Source: Gilliamella sp. Pas-s25 | Lineage (GTDB): Bacteria; Pseudomonadota; Gammaproteobacteria; Enterobacterales; Orbaceae | Assembly (NCBI RefSeq): GCF_009795885.1 | Contig: NZ_WTEV01000021.1 | Location: 1 to 46,456, forward strand | Direction of reading: 5' to 3' | Length of the DNA: 46,456 nucleotides | In this document: piece by piece, positions 36,326 through 45,934 of the stretch | How positions within the stretch are numbered: position 1 is the first letter of the stretch | Layout: the number at the start of each line of letters is the position of its first letter | Notes under the pieces: model-generated | Told to the model about the DNA's origin: nothing | Databases searched by the model: none | The model's input: the letters and a program-made list of their open reading frames with translations, nothing else | Translations under genes and position numbers: made by a program

Positions 36326-37105
36326 TTACTCAAGAACATATAGTGGGCATGATGTTTCATCGGGGTCTAGAACATCATTGCAACGAGACAACACAACAGT
36401 ATCACTGCATAAATTTGGCAAGGTATCACTTGCATCTCTACTAGAATTAATCCATTTTAAATAAAGACTTTCTTCATTCACAATACACATACTGATTCGA
36501 TAAAAAGGGACATAACGTCCAGAGATACTATAAGAATAACCGTTTTTGTACTTTTCAGGTACTCTTCTTTTCGCATAACGAGTAAAATAAGCAAAAGCGG
36601 TAGGACCACCTTGACGACCAAATAGGAGAGGAAGTGAATTAAAAAAGTCGTTGAATTTATTATTGCAGACACCAGATGGACAAGATTTCGAGCTAAAAAT
36701 AACGTCAGAAGTTCGATAAATATCATTTGGTCGTTGCAACATGAAAAAAGCCTCTATTTGTATAGAAACATCACGACCACCTAACAATTTAGTAGCCAAT
36801 TGACGCAATTCTTCCACTTGAGTATCATCAAATAACTCATAAGTTTTGAAACAATCAGCACTTGAATTACATAATTCCAGTTTGTTGTTCTTAATTATAG
36901 CATTTTTAGCTGGATAGAGAGACGATCTTTCGCGAAAAACTGATGCCACAGTATAAGTTGTTCTTTCCAGCCTATTTTGTAGCATAATGGTAGCATATAC
37001 ATCATAGATAATAAACAATAATGCTGAGAATAAACAGAAACATGCTGCAAACTCAATTGAAATAACACCATCTTTATTGCAGAAAAAATTACCAGAATAT
37101 TTCAT
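36326..37105 (-). CDS. tadF: Pseudopilin-like protein TadF
   Basis: A 259-residue TadF protein with a prepilin-like N-terminus: the peptidase site is NKDG before VISIEFA with Glu at +5, followed by a hydrophobic helix (about 19-40). The remainder is a periplasmic domain with several cysteines (CNSSADC, SCPSGVC, CSDTVVLSRC), likely disulphide bonded. Expected substrate of TadV. AAAGGA before the ATG. Gene order tadE-tadF-tadG is standard. Confidence 0.88.
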   Translation of the reverse strand: MKYSGNFFCNKDGVISIEFAACFCLFSALLFIIYDVYATIMLQNRLERTTYTVASVFRERSSLYPAKNAIIKNNKLELCNSSADCFKTYELFDDTQVEELRQLATKLLGGRDVSIQIEAFFMLQRPNDIYRTSDVIFSSKSCPSGVCNNKFNDFFNSLPLLFGRQGGPTAFAYFTRYAKRRVPEKYKNGYSYSISGRYVPFYRISMCIVNEESLYLKWINSSRDASDTLPNLCSDTVVLSRCNDVLDPDETSCPLYVLE

Positions 37106-37120
37106 TGTTATTCCATTCCT

Positions 37121-37591
37121 TTAATTATCATAAAACTCACGGTAAACGATAGTTTTCTTCGTCAAAGAAGAATCAATAATACGACCGAACAGCTCAGAAA
37201 ATATAGCGTAGTAGTCATAGCTCAAATTGAATAATATCAAGCGAGTATCGCTACTTGGCGTATTTTGGCAACTATCACCAAGTACATCCTGTATTTTTTT
37301 GCAATAGGCTATTGTAATATGCAGGTCATTTGAGTTAGTCAAATAGGGCCATAATGGTACCTCATCTTTAGCAAATTGCTCCATTTGCTGGGCATAATTG
37401 CCATTTTCTAAAATTGCGGTTCTTCTTGTTATTTCTGTAGTCATTAAATCTAAGGTCGAACCAATAATCATAATTCGACTAAATTCAAGCACAAACATAA
37501 ATAATGTAATTAAAGAAGGAAAAACAATTGCCATTTCTATTGAAATAATTGCTTTTTTTTGATGAAGAAATAATTTCAGATATTTCAACAT
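37121..37591 (-). CDS. tadE: Pseudopilin-like protein TadE
   Basis: A 156-residue TadE protein with a single N-terminal helix (about 17-40: ISIEMAIVFPSLITLFMF) and a periplasmic domain. The cleavage region reads HQKKA before IISIEMA: Glu at +5 is kept but the residue before the cut is Ala14, not the usual Gly. TadE and TadF are needed for Flp pilus assembly in Aggregatibacter. The gene ends 15 bases before tadF; a weak ribosome site (GAGCG) precedes the ATG. Confidence 0.88.
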   Translation of the reverse strand: MLKYLKLFLHQKKAIISIEMAIVFPSLITLFMFVLEFSRIMIIGSTLDLMTTEITRRTAILENGNYAQQMEQFAKDEVPLWPYLTNSNDLHITIAYCKKIQDVLGDSCQNTPSSDTRLILFNLSYDYYAIFSELFGRIIDSSLTKKTIVYREFYDN

Positions 37592-37615
37592 AATTTCGCT
37601 CTACTCTATTAAGGA

Positions 37616-38779
37616 TTAATCTTTCTTTTTCTTTAATATTGAAAAAGACGTTTTTGACTTACTTTTTTTGATTTTCTTATTGCCAATAATAGCTGAAGCA
37701 ATTTCTTTTATTTCACTACTTTCATGGGCTTTTTTAAATTTATCCATCCTTGGGATAAATTTACGCGTAAAATCAATACTTCTACCTAAAAACTCCTCAA
37801 TATCGTCATCTCGTAAAGCATTTTTTTTATCATAAGGAAGATTATCATTTAAACAAACCAAAAAGCGTTTATTCAGTAAATCCGAATTCTGTGTAGTAGC
37901 GCGGGAAATTTCATCTAGCATTTTTTTAGCAATTTTAACTGAGAAAGGATCTCTATTTGTTACAATAAATACAATATTTGAGAGTTTGACGATCTCTTCG
38001 AAATATTTAAATGAAGATGCTAACCCCATATTTTGATCAATAACAGTAATGTTGAATTGTCCAGAATTCAAATCATCATATTTCCAAGCTCTATCACTGG
38101 ATTCAATTTTTACTTGCAAAGAGAGATCAACATCAACGATCGAATCATCTTGAGGAATTGGCATTTCAAATAAAAAATCGGCATTAGGGCTTGTTGTTGC
38201 ACCTTGAATATAAAGCAGCGGATAATTTGTTAATGAACTAATATTTTTTAGTGTATGAATCGCTAATGATGATGTACCAACTCCACCTTTACATCCTAAA
38301 AACGTAATAACGCTACCTACTCTTTGGCTTGAACCTAGTGGCGTCATACTCCTTGAATGTAAGATAGCTGGAATCTTCTCTAATTGAGTATTTTCTAATA
38401 AAAAATGAATACCTTTTTTTAACAAAAACTCAGAAAACTGGATTGAATCATGACTACCAACAAGTATTGTTGACGCTTTAATTGGAATACATCGATTAAC
38501 ATTTTCTGATAACAGTTCAGCATCATCTTCATCATTGATATCTAGAATAATTGCATCATACTTGTTCCAACGAGACTCCTCTTTTAATTCAGATAAATCT
38601 AACGAAATGATTTCCATTCCTAATACGTTATAAAGAAAAAGCACTGAACGAATATTTTCAATCAATTCGCTTCTTTTACTTAAAATCGCAACATGAAAAC
38701 CAGAAATACGCCCAGCCACGAATTCTTGTGAAGGGTCTTTTGATATATCTTTATCTTTTTTATTACCAAATAATTGCAT
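37616..38779 (-). CDS. tadZ: Pilus localisation ATPase TadZ/CpaE
   Basis: A 387-residue MinD/ParA-like ATPase that places the Tad machine, often at a pole. An N-terminal receiver-like domain (about 28-145, with AIILDIND around 77-84) precedes the ATPase domain with the deviant Walker A GCKGGVGTSS (162-171). The C-terminus is very basic (KKIKKSKSKTSF). A ribosome site GGTGGA lies before the ATG. It lies between rcpA and tadE. Confidence 0.9.
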   Translation of the reverse strand: MQLFGNKKDKDISKDPSQEFVAGRISGFHVAILSKRSELIENIRSVLFLYNVLGMEIISLDLSELKEESRWNKYDAIILDINDEDDAELLSENVNRCIPIKASTILVGSHDSIQFSEFLLKKGIHFLLENTQLEKIPAILHSRSMTPLGSSQRVGSVITFLGCKGGVGTSSLAIHTLKNISSLTNYPLLYIQGATTSPNADFLFEMPIPQDDSIVDVDLSLQVKIESSDRAWKYDDLNSGQFNITVIDQNMGLASSFKYFEEIVKLSNIVFIVTNRDPFSVKIAKKMLDEISRATTQNSDLLNKRFLVCLNDNLPYDKKNALRDDDIEEFLGRSIDFTRKFIPRMDKFKKAHESSEIKEIASAIIGNKKIKKSKSKTSFSILKKKKD

Positions 38780-38797
38780 AAAAATTCCACCAACCTT

Positions 38798-40225
38798 TTA
38801 TTCAATAAAACCCATGTCATTAATAAATTTTTCACTTTCGTTAGATATTGGTATTGTTTTGCGTCGTTGTTTATCCATATTGTTCTTAATATTAAAGAAA
38901 CTATTAATTACATCAGTTCGTTCTAAAATTGGTAACTCTACACTATCAAAACTATTATTAGATGTCACTAAATTAACAGTTGCAAATACGACCATTTCAG
39001 TCTTTTCCCGGCCTGTCGTTGAACTACGTGCCAATGCTCCCAAAATTGGGATTTCACTAACAAAAGGAATACGAGATAATGTTTCTGAGTCCTGTTCATT
39101 AATTAATCCTGCAATAACAAAACTGTCTCCATCAGATAGGTCTATGGTTGAACTTGTTTTTCGAGTTGATAAAGTGGGAATATTATAGTTATTAAAAGCA
39201 TACGCACCTGAAACAGAACTCACTTCATTATTAATAAATAATCTAATACGTTTATCATTATTTACTTTGGTACTGATATTTAATTTAATCCCATACTCTT
39301 TATAAGTAATATTAGAATCACCTTCTTTATTCTTAGTTACTATGGGAATTTCGCCACCAACTAAAAATGATGCACTTTCGCCAGACAGTACAGATAGGTT
39401 AGGTTGCGCTAAAATCTTGGCTAAACGGTCATTTTTTATTGCACGAATCATTGTAGTGATATTATGAATATTGAAGCCTTTTTTTAGACCTAGTAGAGTA
39501 AACTCACCAATATTATTCATTTCACTCCCTTTTTTTAGCATACTGTCCAAAGTTAAACTTTGCCATTCAATACCTAATGAATCAGTAAATGTTTTACTCA
39601 CTTCAACAAAAGTTAATTTTACATTGACCTGATACTCTTCAATCACTCTGATATTATCAATAATATTGTTATAAACATAATAATCCTGGAATACAAGATC
39701 AACATCCCCTGATTCACTCTTTGCAGTAGTACGTACTCGCTCTGCACTTTGCCCGACAAGAGAACCCACAACTGTCATAATCCTACCTTTTGTTGTAGTG
39801 TCTGGCGTGGTACCATTTAATACATACACAAATCTACCGTTTGGATCACCATTATCATAACGATCTATTGTTACGCTACTATTTGGAAAACTCTGCGCCA
39901 GTCTATGCGTAATTTGAGATAAAAGCGGATCAACGTTAATGGTATCGTTAATGATAATATTATTTGCATCATCATAAACGAGTAAACTAGTTCTACCATT
40001 TGACTTACCATATATAATTAATGACTTACCATCAATAACTTCATAATTAGCCACACTGTCTTGACTAATGAAAACAGTACCCACATTCTCAGGTAAAACA
40101 ATAGTTTTGGTTTGCCCTATCTGCAAATTATGGATATTAGCAAAAGTCAACGAAGAAAAGCCAATAGATAATAAGCAAACTATTTGTTTAATTGTATTCG
40201 TAATTGATTTAACTTTTATTAGCAT
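38798..40225 (-). CDS. rcpA: Outer-membrane secretin RcpA/CpaC
   Basis: Outer-membrane channel through which the Flp pilus emerges, 475 residues. The N-terminal signal peptide ends around SSLTFA (residues 25-30). A pilus-secretin N-domain follows (GQTKTIVLPENVGTVFISQD; LIIYGKSNGRTSLLVYD), then a BON-like part and the secretin domain with SGESASFLVGGEIPIV (about 283-298) and GDSFVIAGLI. It starts just behind rcpC: the rcpC stop TAA is two bases before the ATG. AAAGGT within the end of rcpC serves as ribosome site. Confidence 0.92.
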   Translation of the reverse strand: MLIKVKSITNTIKQIVCLLSIGFSSLTFANIHNLQIGQTKTIVLPENVGTVFISQDSVANYEVIDGKSLIIYGKSNGRTSLLVYDDANNIIINDTINVDPLLSQITHRLAQSFPNSSVTIDRYDNGDPNGRFVYVLNGTTPDTTTKGRIMTVVGSLVGQSAERVRTTAKSESGDVDLVFQDYYVYNNIIDNIRVIEEYQVNVKLTFVEVSKTFTDSLGIEWQSLTLDSMLKKGSEMNNIGEFTLLGLKKGFNIHNITTMIRAIKNDRLAKILAQPNLSVLSGESASFLVGGEIPIVTKNKEGDSNITYKEYGIKLNISTKVNNDKRIRLFINNEVSSVSGAYAFNNYNIPTLSTRKTSSTIDLSDGDSFVIAGLINEQDSETLSRIPFVSEIPILGALARSSTTGREKTEMVVFATVNLVTSNNSFDSVELPILERTDVINSFFNIKNNMDKQRRKTIPISNESEKFINDMGFIE

Positions 40226-40227
40226 TC

Positions 40228-41109
40228 TTAGTTACCTTTTAGCAAATTAATCTGTTTTTGCTTTGAAAAAATAGCTTTATCAGTCAATGGCCAGCTTTTT
40301 TCTTTATCATTTAACAGACGTAGTCCATCATCAACATTTTTTTTATAAGTACTTGGGTACATCATAATTGTAGAATTTGTCATGAGCGTTCTTAATAATT
40401 TAATTTCTTGATTTGAAAGCTCTAATTGAATTTGTCCTGTATCCTTTTTTTGAAATCTTGAATCAATTCCATCATCATCTATGTCGATATAGAGAATTTT
40501 TTTACCTACAATGATCGGTTTTATACGATTTTTAACAAAATCATCGCTAGGCGAAACAAGTCTATCCTCGTTAAAGCTTTTATTATTAGTCTTCGATAAT
40601 TCAGCGTCACTATAAAATATATAAAGATCAACAAGATCTCCACCTTTTAGATTTTTTACCAAATAAGAATCAATTTGTTCTAATTTGAAAGGAAACATAT
40701 AGTTTCCTTCTTTTAGGACTAACATTGCATATTCAGGTGAATTAGGGGAAGCAACTAAGCGATGCTCTATAAAAGAATCTTTCGCAATATTGTTCTTCAC
40801 AGCATAAGCGTCTAGCTCTGTTGCATTAATTATATATTCAGACTTCTGTTCACTATCAATTCTAATTTCTATCGATTTAAAATAGTAATCATCTTTAGTT
40901 AAAATTTTCCCTTTACTAATATCATATTTTGCAACTGCCACTGTTATGATTTCTGTTTTTGGTTCTTCTATTTTAGGTTCTTGGTTAATTTCGACCTGCG
41001 TCGGAACCGCTGGTTCAACAACAGGTTCAGGAGATGATTTTGTAAACAGTATTGCCAGTCCCACGACTAACATTAATATATATAGAATAATTATTTTTTT
41101 TTCCTTCAT
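40228..41109 (-). CDS. rcpC: Pilus assembly protein RcpC/CpaB
   Basis: A 293-residue inner-membrane-anchored periplasmic protein of the Flp pilus. It has one N-terminal helix (about 4-23), a proline/glutamate-rich linker (EPVVEPAVPTQVEINQEP) and an SAF domain (VAVAKYDISKGKILTKDD) followed by the CpaB/RcpC C-terminal fold (GDLVDLYIFY). It is co-transcribed with rcpA. GGAG six bases before the ATG. Confidence 0.9.
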   Translation of the reverse strand: MKEKKIIILYILMLVVGLAILFTKSSPEPVVEPAVPTQVEINQEPKIEEPKTEIITVAVAKYDISKGKILTKDDYYFKSIEIRIDSEQKSEYIINATELDAYAVKNNIAKDSFIEHRLVASPNSPEYAMLVLKEGNYMFPFKLEQIDSYLVKNLKGGDLVDLYIFYSDAELSKTNNKSFNEDRLVSPSDDFVKNRIKPIIVGKKILYIDIDDDGIDSRFQKKDTGQIQLELSNQEIKLLRTLMTNSTIMMYPSTYKKNVDDGLRLLNDKEKSWPLTDKAIFSKQKQINLLKGN

Positions 41110-41149
41110 GCAAACTCCTTGTGAGTTTATAATTATTGTTATTTTTTAC

Positions 41150-42553
41150 TTATTTATTTTCCAAATAAAAATCAAACACAAAGCAATGGGCTTTACCATT
41201 AGAATTAGGACCTGCGTCAAAATCCTTCACTATAGAGTCTTGTTTTGTTTTTATTTGGAGAATTAATGTTTTTTCGGTAGTTAAAGATCCCGTTATATTA
41301 GCAAAATCACGATCACTACGAGAAATGCGATTAATGATATAATTTATTCCCGCGGTAGGGAGCGTTACATCATAAAACGATAATTTGAATTCTCTTGGCG
41401 AGATTTTTTCAATCTTGTATTGACTTTTGGTTAATTGATTAACTGTTTCGAAGGTAATTCGACTGAATTTTCCATGTTCGCCTGATCGAACAGCTAAAAT
41501 AGTCGACTGAGTCGTTACCTGATTAGCTTGTTTATTTTGTTTAGAAATAGCTAGATTAGTATCGGTTTTAGAATTAGTTACAGCGGTTTGTTTCGGTTCA
41601 GTTTCTGTTTCTAATTTAGTCACATTTGATAATTTAGCACTAATTTCTGACTTAGTGGTAGTTTGTGAATTAGTTTCTTTTTTAGGTTTTACAACGGTAT
41701 CTGTTTTGGATACTTGCTGTGATGCTATTTTTTCAGTCGTGTACTGCTTTTGATTATCACTTTGTGTTGGCGTAATTTCATTAAATTTAATCGCATCAAC
41801 AGGTTCGATCTGTTTTAATTCTTGAATTAAGATTTCTGGATCATTTGATAATCTGTGACTTAAACAAAATGACTTAGCTAATTGCATTTTATTCAATTTC
41901 ACCAATGTATATAGTAAGTTATGAAGAATTGTTTGATCACGATATCCTTTTGTATATAAAATATTTAGGTGCTTATAAGCTTCATTATAGTCTTTATTCA
42001 AAATTGATAACATCGCAAGATTATTTGTGACTTTGTTTTCATCATAAAAGTTTTCTCTAGCTAGGTTAAATGCATAACGTGCAGCATCATATTGTTTCTT
42101 TTTCAGCAAAACGATGCCTTTTATATTATATGCTTCACCATTTTTACGATTGATGGCAATTGCTTTATCTAAATATTCCAAAGCTGTGTCATTATGCCCC
42201 ATTTTAGATTCAACATGAGCATACAAAGCAAAAAGATTATCATTCTTACTTTTATTTAAAACAGGGCTTAATGTTCTTTTTGCTGCTTCAAAATCATTAG
42301 AAAGGTAATAAATTTGAGCAAGTTTATATCTTGTATCTTCGGTATCGGAACGTTGTAAGCGTTGTTTATAAAGCTCAATTAAGCCGCCATAATTTTTTGT
42401 TGTTTCATGAATATAAATTTTTTGTTGCTCATTTAAATCATACCTTAATGTACTGTTTTGACATCCAACAACAAGAAACAACATTGAACATACCACAATA
42501 AATTTTGCTTTTATTAACCTTCTTGGTTTACAGCCTATTGAAAAATCTTTCAT
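41150..42553 (-). CDS. tadD: TPR lipoprotein TadD with extra C-terminal AMIN-like domain
   Basis: A 467-residue outer-membrane lipoprotein: signal peptide with lipobox LVVGC (Cys31), then TPR repeats (about 70-230; ALEYLDKAIAINRKNGEAYN, AYNIKGIVLLKKKQYDAARY). A low-complexity Thr/Lys/Gln linker (about 255-350) leads to a beta-rich domain at 352-467 (VRSGEHGKFSRITFE, ISPREFKLSFYDV, FDFYLENK) that looks like an AMIN or related envelope-binding fold. Typical TadD is about 250 residues and ends after the TPRs, so this is an enlarged form. TadD helps the secretin assemble. Confidence 0.85.
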   Translation of the reverse strand: MKDFSIGCKPRRLIKAKFIVVCSMLFLVVGCQNSTLRYDLNEQQKIYIHETTKNYGGLIELYKQRLQRSDTEDTRYKLAQIYYLSNDFEAAKRTLSPVLNKSKNDNLFALYAHVESKMGHNDTALEYLDKAIAINRKNGEAYNIKGIVLLKKKQYDAARYAFNLARENFYDENKVTNNLAMLSILNKDYNEAYKHLNILYTKGYRDQTILHNLLYTLVKLNKMQLAKSFCLSHRLSNDPEILIQELKQIEPVDAIKFNEITPTQSDNQKQYTTEKIASQQVSKTDTVVKPKKETNSQTTTKSEISAKLSNVTKLETETEPKQTAVTNSKTDTNLAISKQNKQANQVTTQSTILAVRSGEHGKFSRITFETVNQLTKSQYKIEKISPREFKLSFYDVTLPTAGINYIINRISRSDRDFANITGSLTTEKTLILQIKTKQDSIVKDFDAGPNSNGKAHCFVFDFYLENK

Positions 42554-42566
42554 TATCTCTACATCC

Positions 42567-43439
42567 CTATCTATTACTTAATGTTGATATAATATTCATG
42601 ACAACAGGTCCTGCAATAACAACAAGAACTGGTGCTAAAAAAAATGCCATCATCGGTAATGTCATCTTGGCTGCAATAGCAGCGATTTTTTCTTCTATAG
42701 TTAATTTTTGCATCTCTCTGATTTCAGCTGATAACTCCAATAAAGTATCATAAATTGAGTTACCATAACTAATACTTCGTCTTAACGTTATACAAAACAT
42801 CCTGACTTCTTTACAGGGGACCTCTCGTTGAATTAAATCAATAGAGAGTTCAATACCGTTAACATCCATCATTAAACAAGCTCTTTCTAAGATAGCAGCC
42901 ACATCTTTGTTGATTGGTTTCACTCTTGTGCTTAAATACCTAAAACCATTTTCAACTGTCATGCCTGATTTAACCATAATAGCCATCATATCAATGATCA
43001 ATGGTAAGTCTTGTGAAATTTTTCTGATTTTTTTGGCTGTTTGTCTTTTTACTACCTTATCGGGCACAATAATCACTGCAATAATAATGACAAGCAAAAC
43101 AATTAATAGCGCATTGGAATCAAGCACAAATAATGAAAGGATTTGGTTTATAAGATAAAAGAATGAAAATCCGATAATAACAGCATAAACCTTCCAACTA
43201 TTTTGTTCTTGAAAGCGACGCAATAAACTTAAACCGAAGCTATTTTTAGCCGCAATTTTTTCAAAAGCAACATTCTTTTTATTAACATGTTTTTTAGGTG
43301 CTTTCCTTTCTTTGTTTTCAATGTTTAAGAGTAAACTGATTTTTTCTTTTCTTTGATGAAATAAATATGAACCTACCAACTCTCTACTGCTAATACAAAT
43401 TAAAATAATTGGGAATAATATATTTAGTAAAATAACCAT
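42567..43439 (-). CDS. tadC: Inner-membrane platform protein TadC
   Basis: A 290-residue protein of the T2SSF/GspF family, with membrane helices at about 3-17, 86-106, 110-130 and 265-285 and a cytoplasmic helical domain between (LIIDMMAIMVKSGMTVENGF). Together with TadB it forms the inner-membrane base for the ATPase TadA. The stop of tadB is three bases upstream of the ATG, so it is translationally coupled. Confidence 0.9.
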   Translation of the reverse strand: MVILLNILFPIILICISSRELVGSYLFHQRKEKISLLLNIENKERKAPKKHVNKKNVAFEKIAAKNSFGLSLLRRFQEQNSWKVYAVIIGFSFFYLINQILSLFVLDSNALLIVLLVIIIAVIIVPDKVVKRQTAKKIRKISQDLPLIIDMMAIMVKSGMTVENGFRYLSTRVKPINKDVAAILERACLMMDVNGIELSIDLIQREVPCKEVRMFCITLRRSISYGNSIYDTLLELSAEIREMQKLTIEEKIAAIAAKMTLPMMAFFLAPVLVVIAGPVVMNIISTLSNR

Positions 43440-43442
43440 AAT

Positions 43443-44369
43443 TTAAATGACCTTATTAATCATCCCTTTGATAATGATAAGACCAATAGCCACACTACCG
43501 ATAATATAATACAAAATATAGTGACCAACTGTTGTATCAACCAAATACTCATAATTTTTTTCTGAAACTAATTTAAGTACAAAAATAAAACAAAATGGCA
43601 TACAACCTAATATTGTCATCGTCATTCGCAATTCGGCGGTTTTACCATCTCTGGTTTTAGTTAAAATTCGATTGCTGGTTAACATTTTTGATAATCGACT
43701 CAGGACTTCTTTTAATTCACCGCCACTGTCAAGATTAACCATTACCGTTAAAATAAAAAAATAATATTCTGGAAAAGGAAGTCTTTGATAAGAGTTTAAT
43801 AAAACCCCCTCAATGCTATCACCAATTTCTATTCGGTTATCAATATCTTTCATTATGTTACCAATAATGCCATCAATTGAGTTTCCACATGTTTTAAAGC
43901 TTGTTGTTATTGCACCTCCCGATGATACAACACCTGAAATAACACTTAATGCTTCGGGAAATACTTCGTAAAATTCTTTCGTCAATTTCTTTTTTTTAAT
44001 AAAAATGGTTACAACAGCTGTGGCAATAGTACTTACGGGAATTACGATATAGTTGTCATAATGGATATATTTTTGATTCAATATAATGCCTGCAACCGTT
44101 CCTGATAGAATATAAATAAACAACCGTGTTTTCGATTGCCCCATTATAAGTAGATTGTAATAATATCCAATCATTACTTTAAAATCGTAGCTAATCCTCT
44201 CCCAAAAAGATTGTTGTCGTTGAGATAGTTGACTTTCAATCAAACTCGTTAACGAAGCCTTTTTAACTTCAACATTATAAAAAACCTGTAATCGCTCAGT
44301 ACGGCGACGCAATGTCCACATATTTTTAATTGCAATAAGAATAAGTGCAATTGAAAGAATGAAAATCAT
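43443..44369 (-). CDS. tadB: Inner-membrane platform protein TadB
   Basis: A 308-residue T2SSF-family protein, partner of TadC. Helices at about 1-16, 87-105, 110-127 and near the C-terminus. The T2SSF domain contains EALSVISGVVSSGGAITTSF (about 138-158) and GELKEVLSRLSKML. The ATG overlaps the tadA stop (ATGA). No separate promoter visible. Confidence 0.9.
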   Translation of the reverse strand: MIFILSIALILIAIKNMWTLRRRTERLQVFYNVEVKKASLTSLIESQLSQRQQSFWERISYDFKVMIGYYYNLLIMGQSKTRLFIYILSGTVAGIILNQKYIHYDNYIVIPVSTIATAVVTIFIKKKKLTKEFYEVFPEALSVISGVVSSGGAITTSFKTCGNSIDGIIGNIMKDIDNRIEIGDSIEGVLLNSYQRLPFPEYYFFILTVMVNLDSGGELKEVLSRLSKMLTSNRILTKTRDGKTAELRMTMTILGCMPFCFIFVLKLVSEKNYEYLVDTTVGHYILYYIIGSVAIGLIIIKGMINKVI

Positions 44370-45673
44370 ACTTTGATCCCCACTGCGTTTAACATTAATT
44401 TTTCTAATACGTCTGACATTTCATAATATTGGGCACTTTCATAAAGTGCGGATCGTTTAACCAGCCCATTACAGACAAATTCACCTTGAATCTTACCTTG
44501 TTCGTTTCTTTCGTCATGAATTTTAAATTTGAACACATCATGAGTGACTATATTTTCTGATTCTAAGCCAATAACCTCCGTAATACTCATTACTTTACGT
44601 TGTCCATCTGGGAGGCGAGAAACTTGAATAATAAAATTAACGGAAGAAGCAATATAGTGTCTAATTGCAATAATTGGTAATTCTGGTTGAGCCATAATGA
44701 CCATACTTTCTAGGCGAGATAAGGCATCTTTAGCAGTGTTGGCATGTAGCGTCGACATTGAACCACTGTGACCAGTATTCATGGCTTGAAGCATCTCATA
44801 CGCTTCTTCACCACGGCACTCCCCTAAAATAATTCGGTCTGGTCGCATCCGCAATGCATTAACTAACAGATTTTGCATCGTTACTTTTCCGCGCCCGTCT
44901 TCACCGCCAGCTTTGGTTTCCAATCTAACCACATGGTCTTGCTGAAGTTTTAATTCGGCAGCATCTTCGAGTGTGACAGTACGTTCGTGCTCACCAATAA
45001 ATCCAGATAATGCATTTAGCATTGTAGTTTTACCAGAACCTGTCCCACCTGAAACAATAATATTCATCCGACAACGCGCCGCAATGACTAAAAAATTGGC
45101 CATGTCTTCGTTTAATGACTTATAGTTGATTAAATCATGAAAGGTACGACGACCGGTACCAAACTTACGAATTGACATCGAGGTACCGTCAATAGCAATA
45201 GGAGGGATAACAACATTAAGACGGCTACCATCGGGCATCCGAGAGTCAACTAACGGGTGCGACTCATCAATATTTTTGCCGACTTTATTAACTAAACGCC
45301 TTGCAATATCAAGCAACTGGCGATCACTAATAAAAAACTTATTTGTTTTACTAAGAATGCCCCCTCGTTCAACATAAATGCTATAAGGACCATTGACTAA
45401 AATATCACTAACTGTCTCATCTTTCATTAAAGAATCAATTGGCCCGTAACCCACAATCTCATCACAAATCATACCTGCTAATGCATTTATTTCGTCGGCT
45501 GTAATATAGGCATTACTTGAACTTACAACATCTCTAATTACTGTTTGAACTTCACGCAGTATTTTATTCGGATCATTTTTTAACTGTTCAATCAAATCAA
45601 GATCAAGGACTTGAAAAACCAAATCACGAATCTTTCCCCACTCATCAGAAAATTTAAATTGTTCATTAGCCAT
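44366..45673 (-). CDS. tadA: Tad secretion ATPase TadA/CpaF
   Basis: The motor ATPase of Flp pilus assembly, 435 residues, of the GspE/VirB11 superfamily. Walker A is SGGTGSGKTT (208-217), the Asp/Walker B region is RIILGECRGEEAYE (280-293) and the His box HSGSMSTLHAN (302-312) follows. The N-terminal part carries the CpaF-type IVGYGPIDSLMKDETVSDILVNGP. The ATG at 45673 has only a weak ribosome site (AAAGAAA). First gene after flp, separated from it by 261 bases. Confidence 0.95.
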   Translation of the reverse strand: MANEQFKFSDEWGKIRDLVFQVLDLDLIEQLKNDPNKILREVQTVIRDVVSSSNAYITADEINALAGMICDEIVGYGPIDSLMKDETVSDILVNGPYSIYVERGGILSKTNKFFISDRQLLDIARRLVNKVGKNIDESHPLVDSRMPDGSRLNVVIPPIAIDGTSMSIRKFGTGRRTFHDLINYKSLNEDMANFLVIAARCRMNIIVSGGTGSGKTTMLNALSGFIGEHERTVTLEDAAELKLQQDHVVRLETKAGGEDGRGKVTMQNLLVNALRMRPDRIILGECRGEEAYEMLQAMNTGHSGSMSTLHANTAKDALSRLESMVIMAQPELPIIAIRHYIASSVNFIIQVSRLPDGQRKVMSITEVIGLESENIVTHDVFKFKIHDERNEQGKIQGEFVCNGLVKRSALYESAQYYEMSDVLEKLMLNAVGIKV

Positions 45674-45934
45674 GGCGTTTCTTTAATTATGCTCTATTCA
45701 AAACAAAAGTTACTGGCTAAACCTAATAACTTCAATCTTATAAAGATAGCAATAATAAACCATCTTTAAATAGCCTTATAAGGAAGGGAGCCAATAACAA
45801 CTAAAGTGAAATTATATTCTATTATCTACAGACAATAACTCCACAAAAAGTACAAAGCTCCCTCAAATGTTATAATTATCTATTATAGGAGGATACAACA
45901 ACCATAATAGGTAATATAACCATTCAAAACTCTA
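45674..45934 (-). other. Leader between flp and tadA
   Basis: A 261-base gap between the pilin and the machinery genes. It holds the small stem tataat/attata (45871-45887) and a wider pair gggagc (45787-45792) with gctccc (45857-45862). These could attenuate transcription so that pilin mRNA exceeds machinery mRNA. No terminator with a clean U-tract is visible and no ORF of note. Confidence 0.35.
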
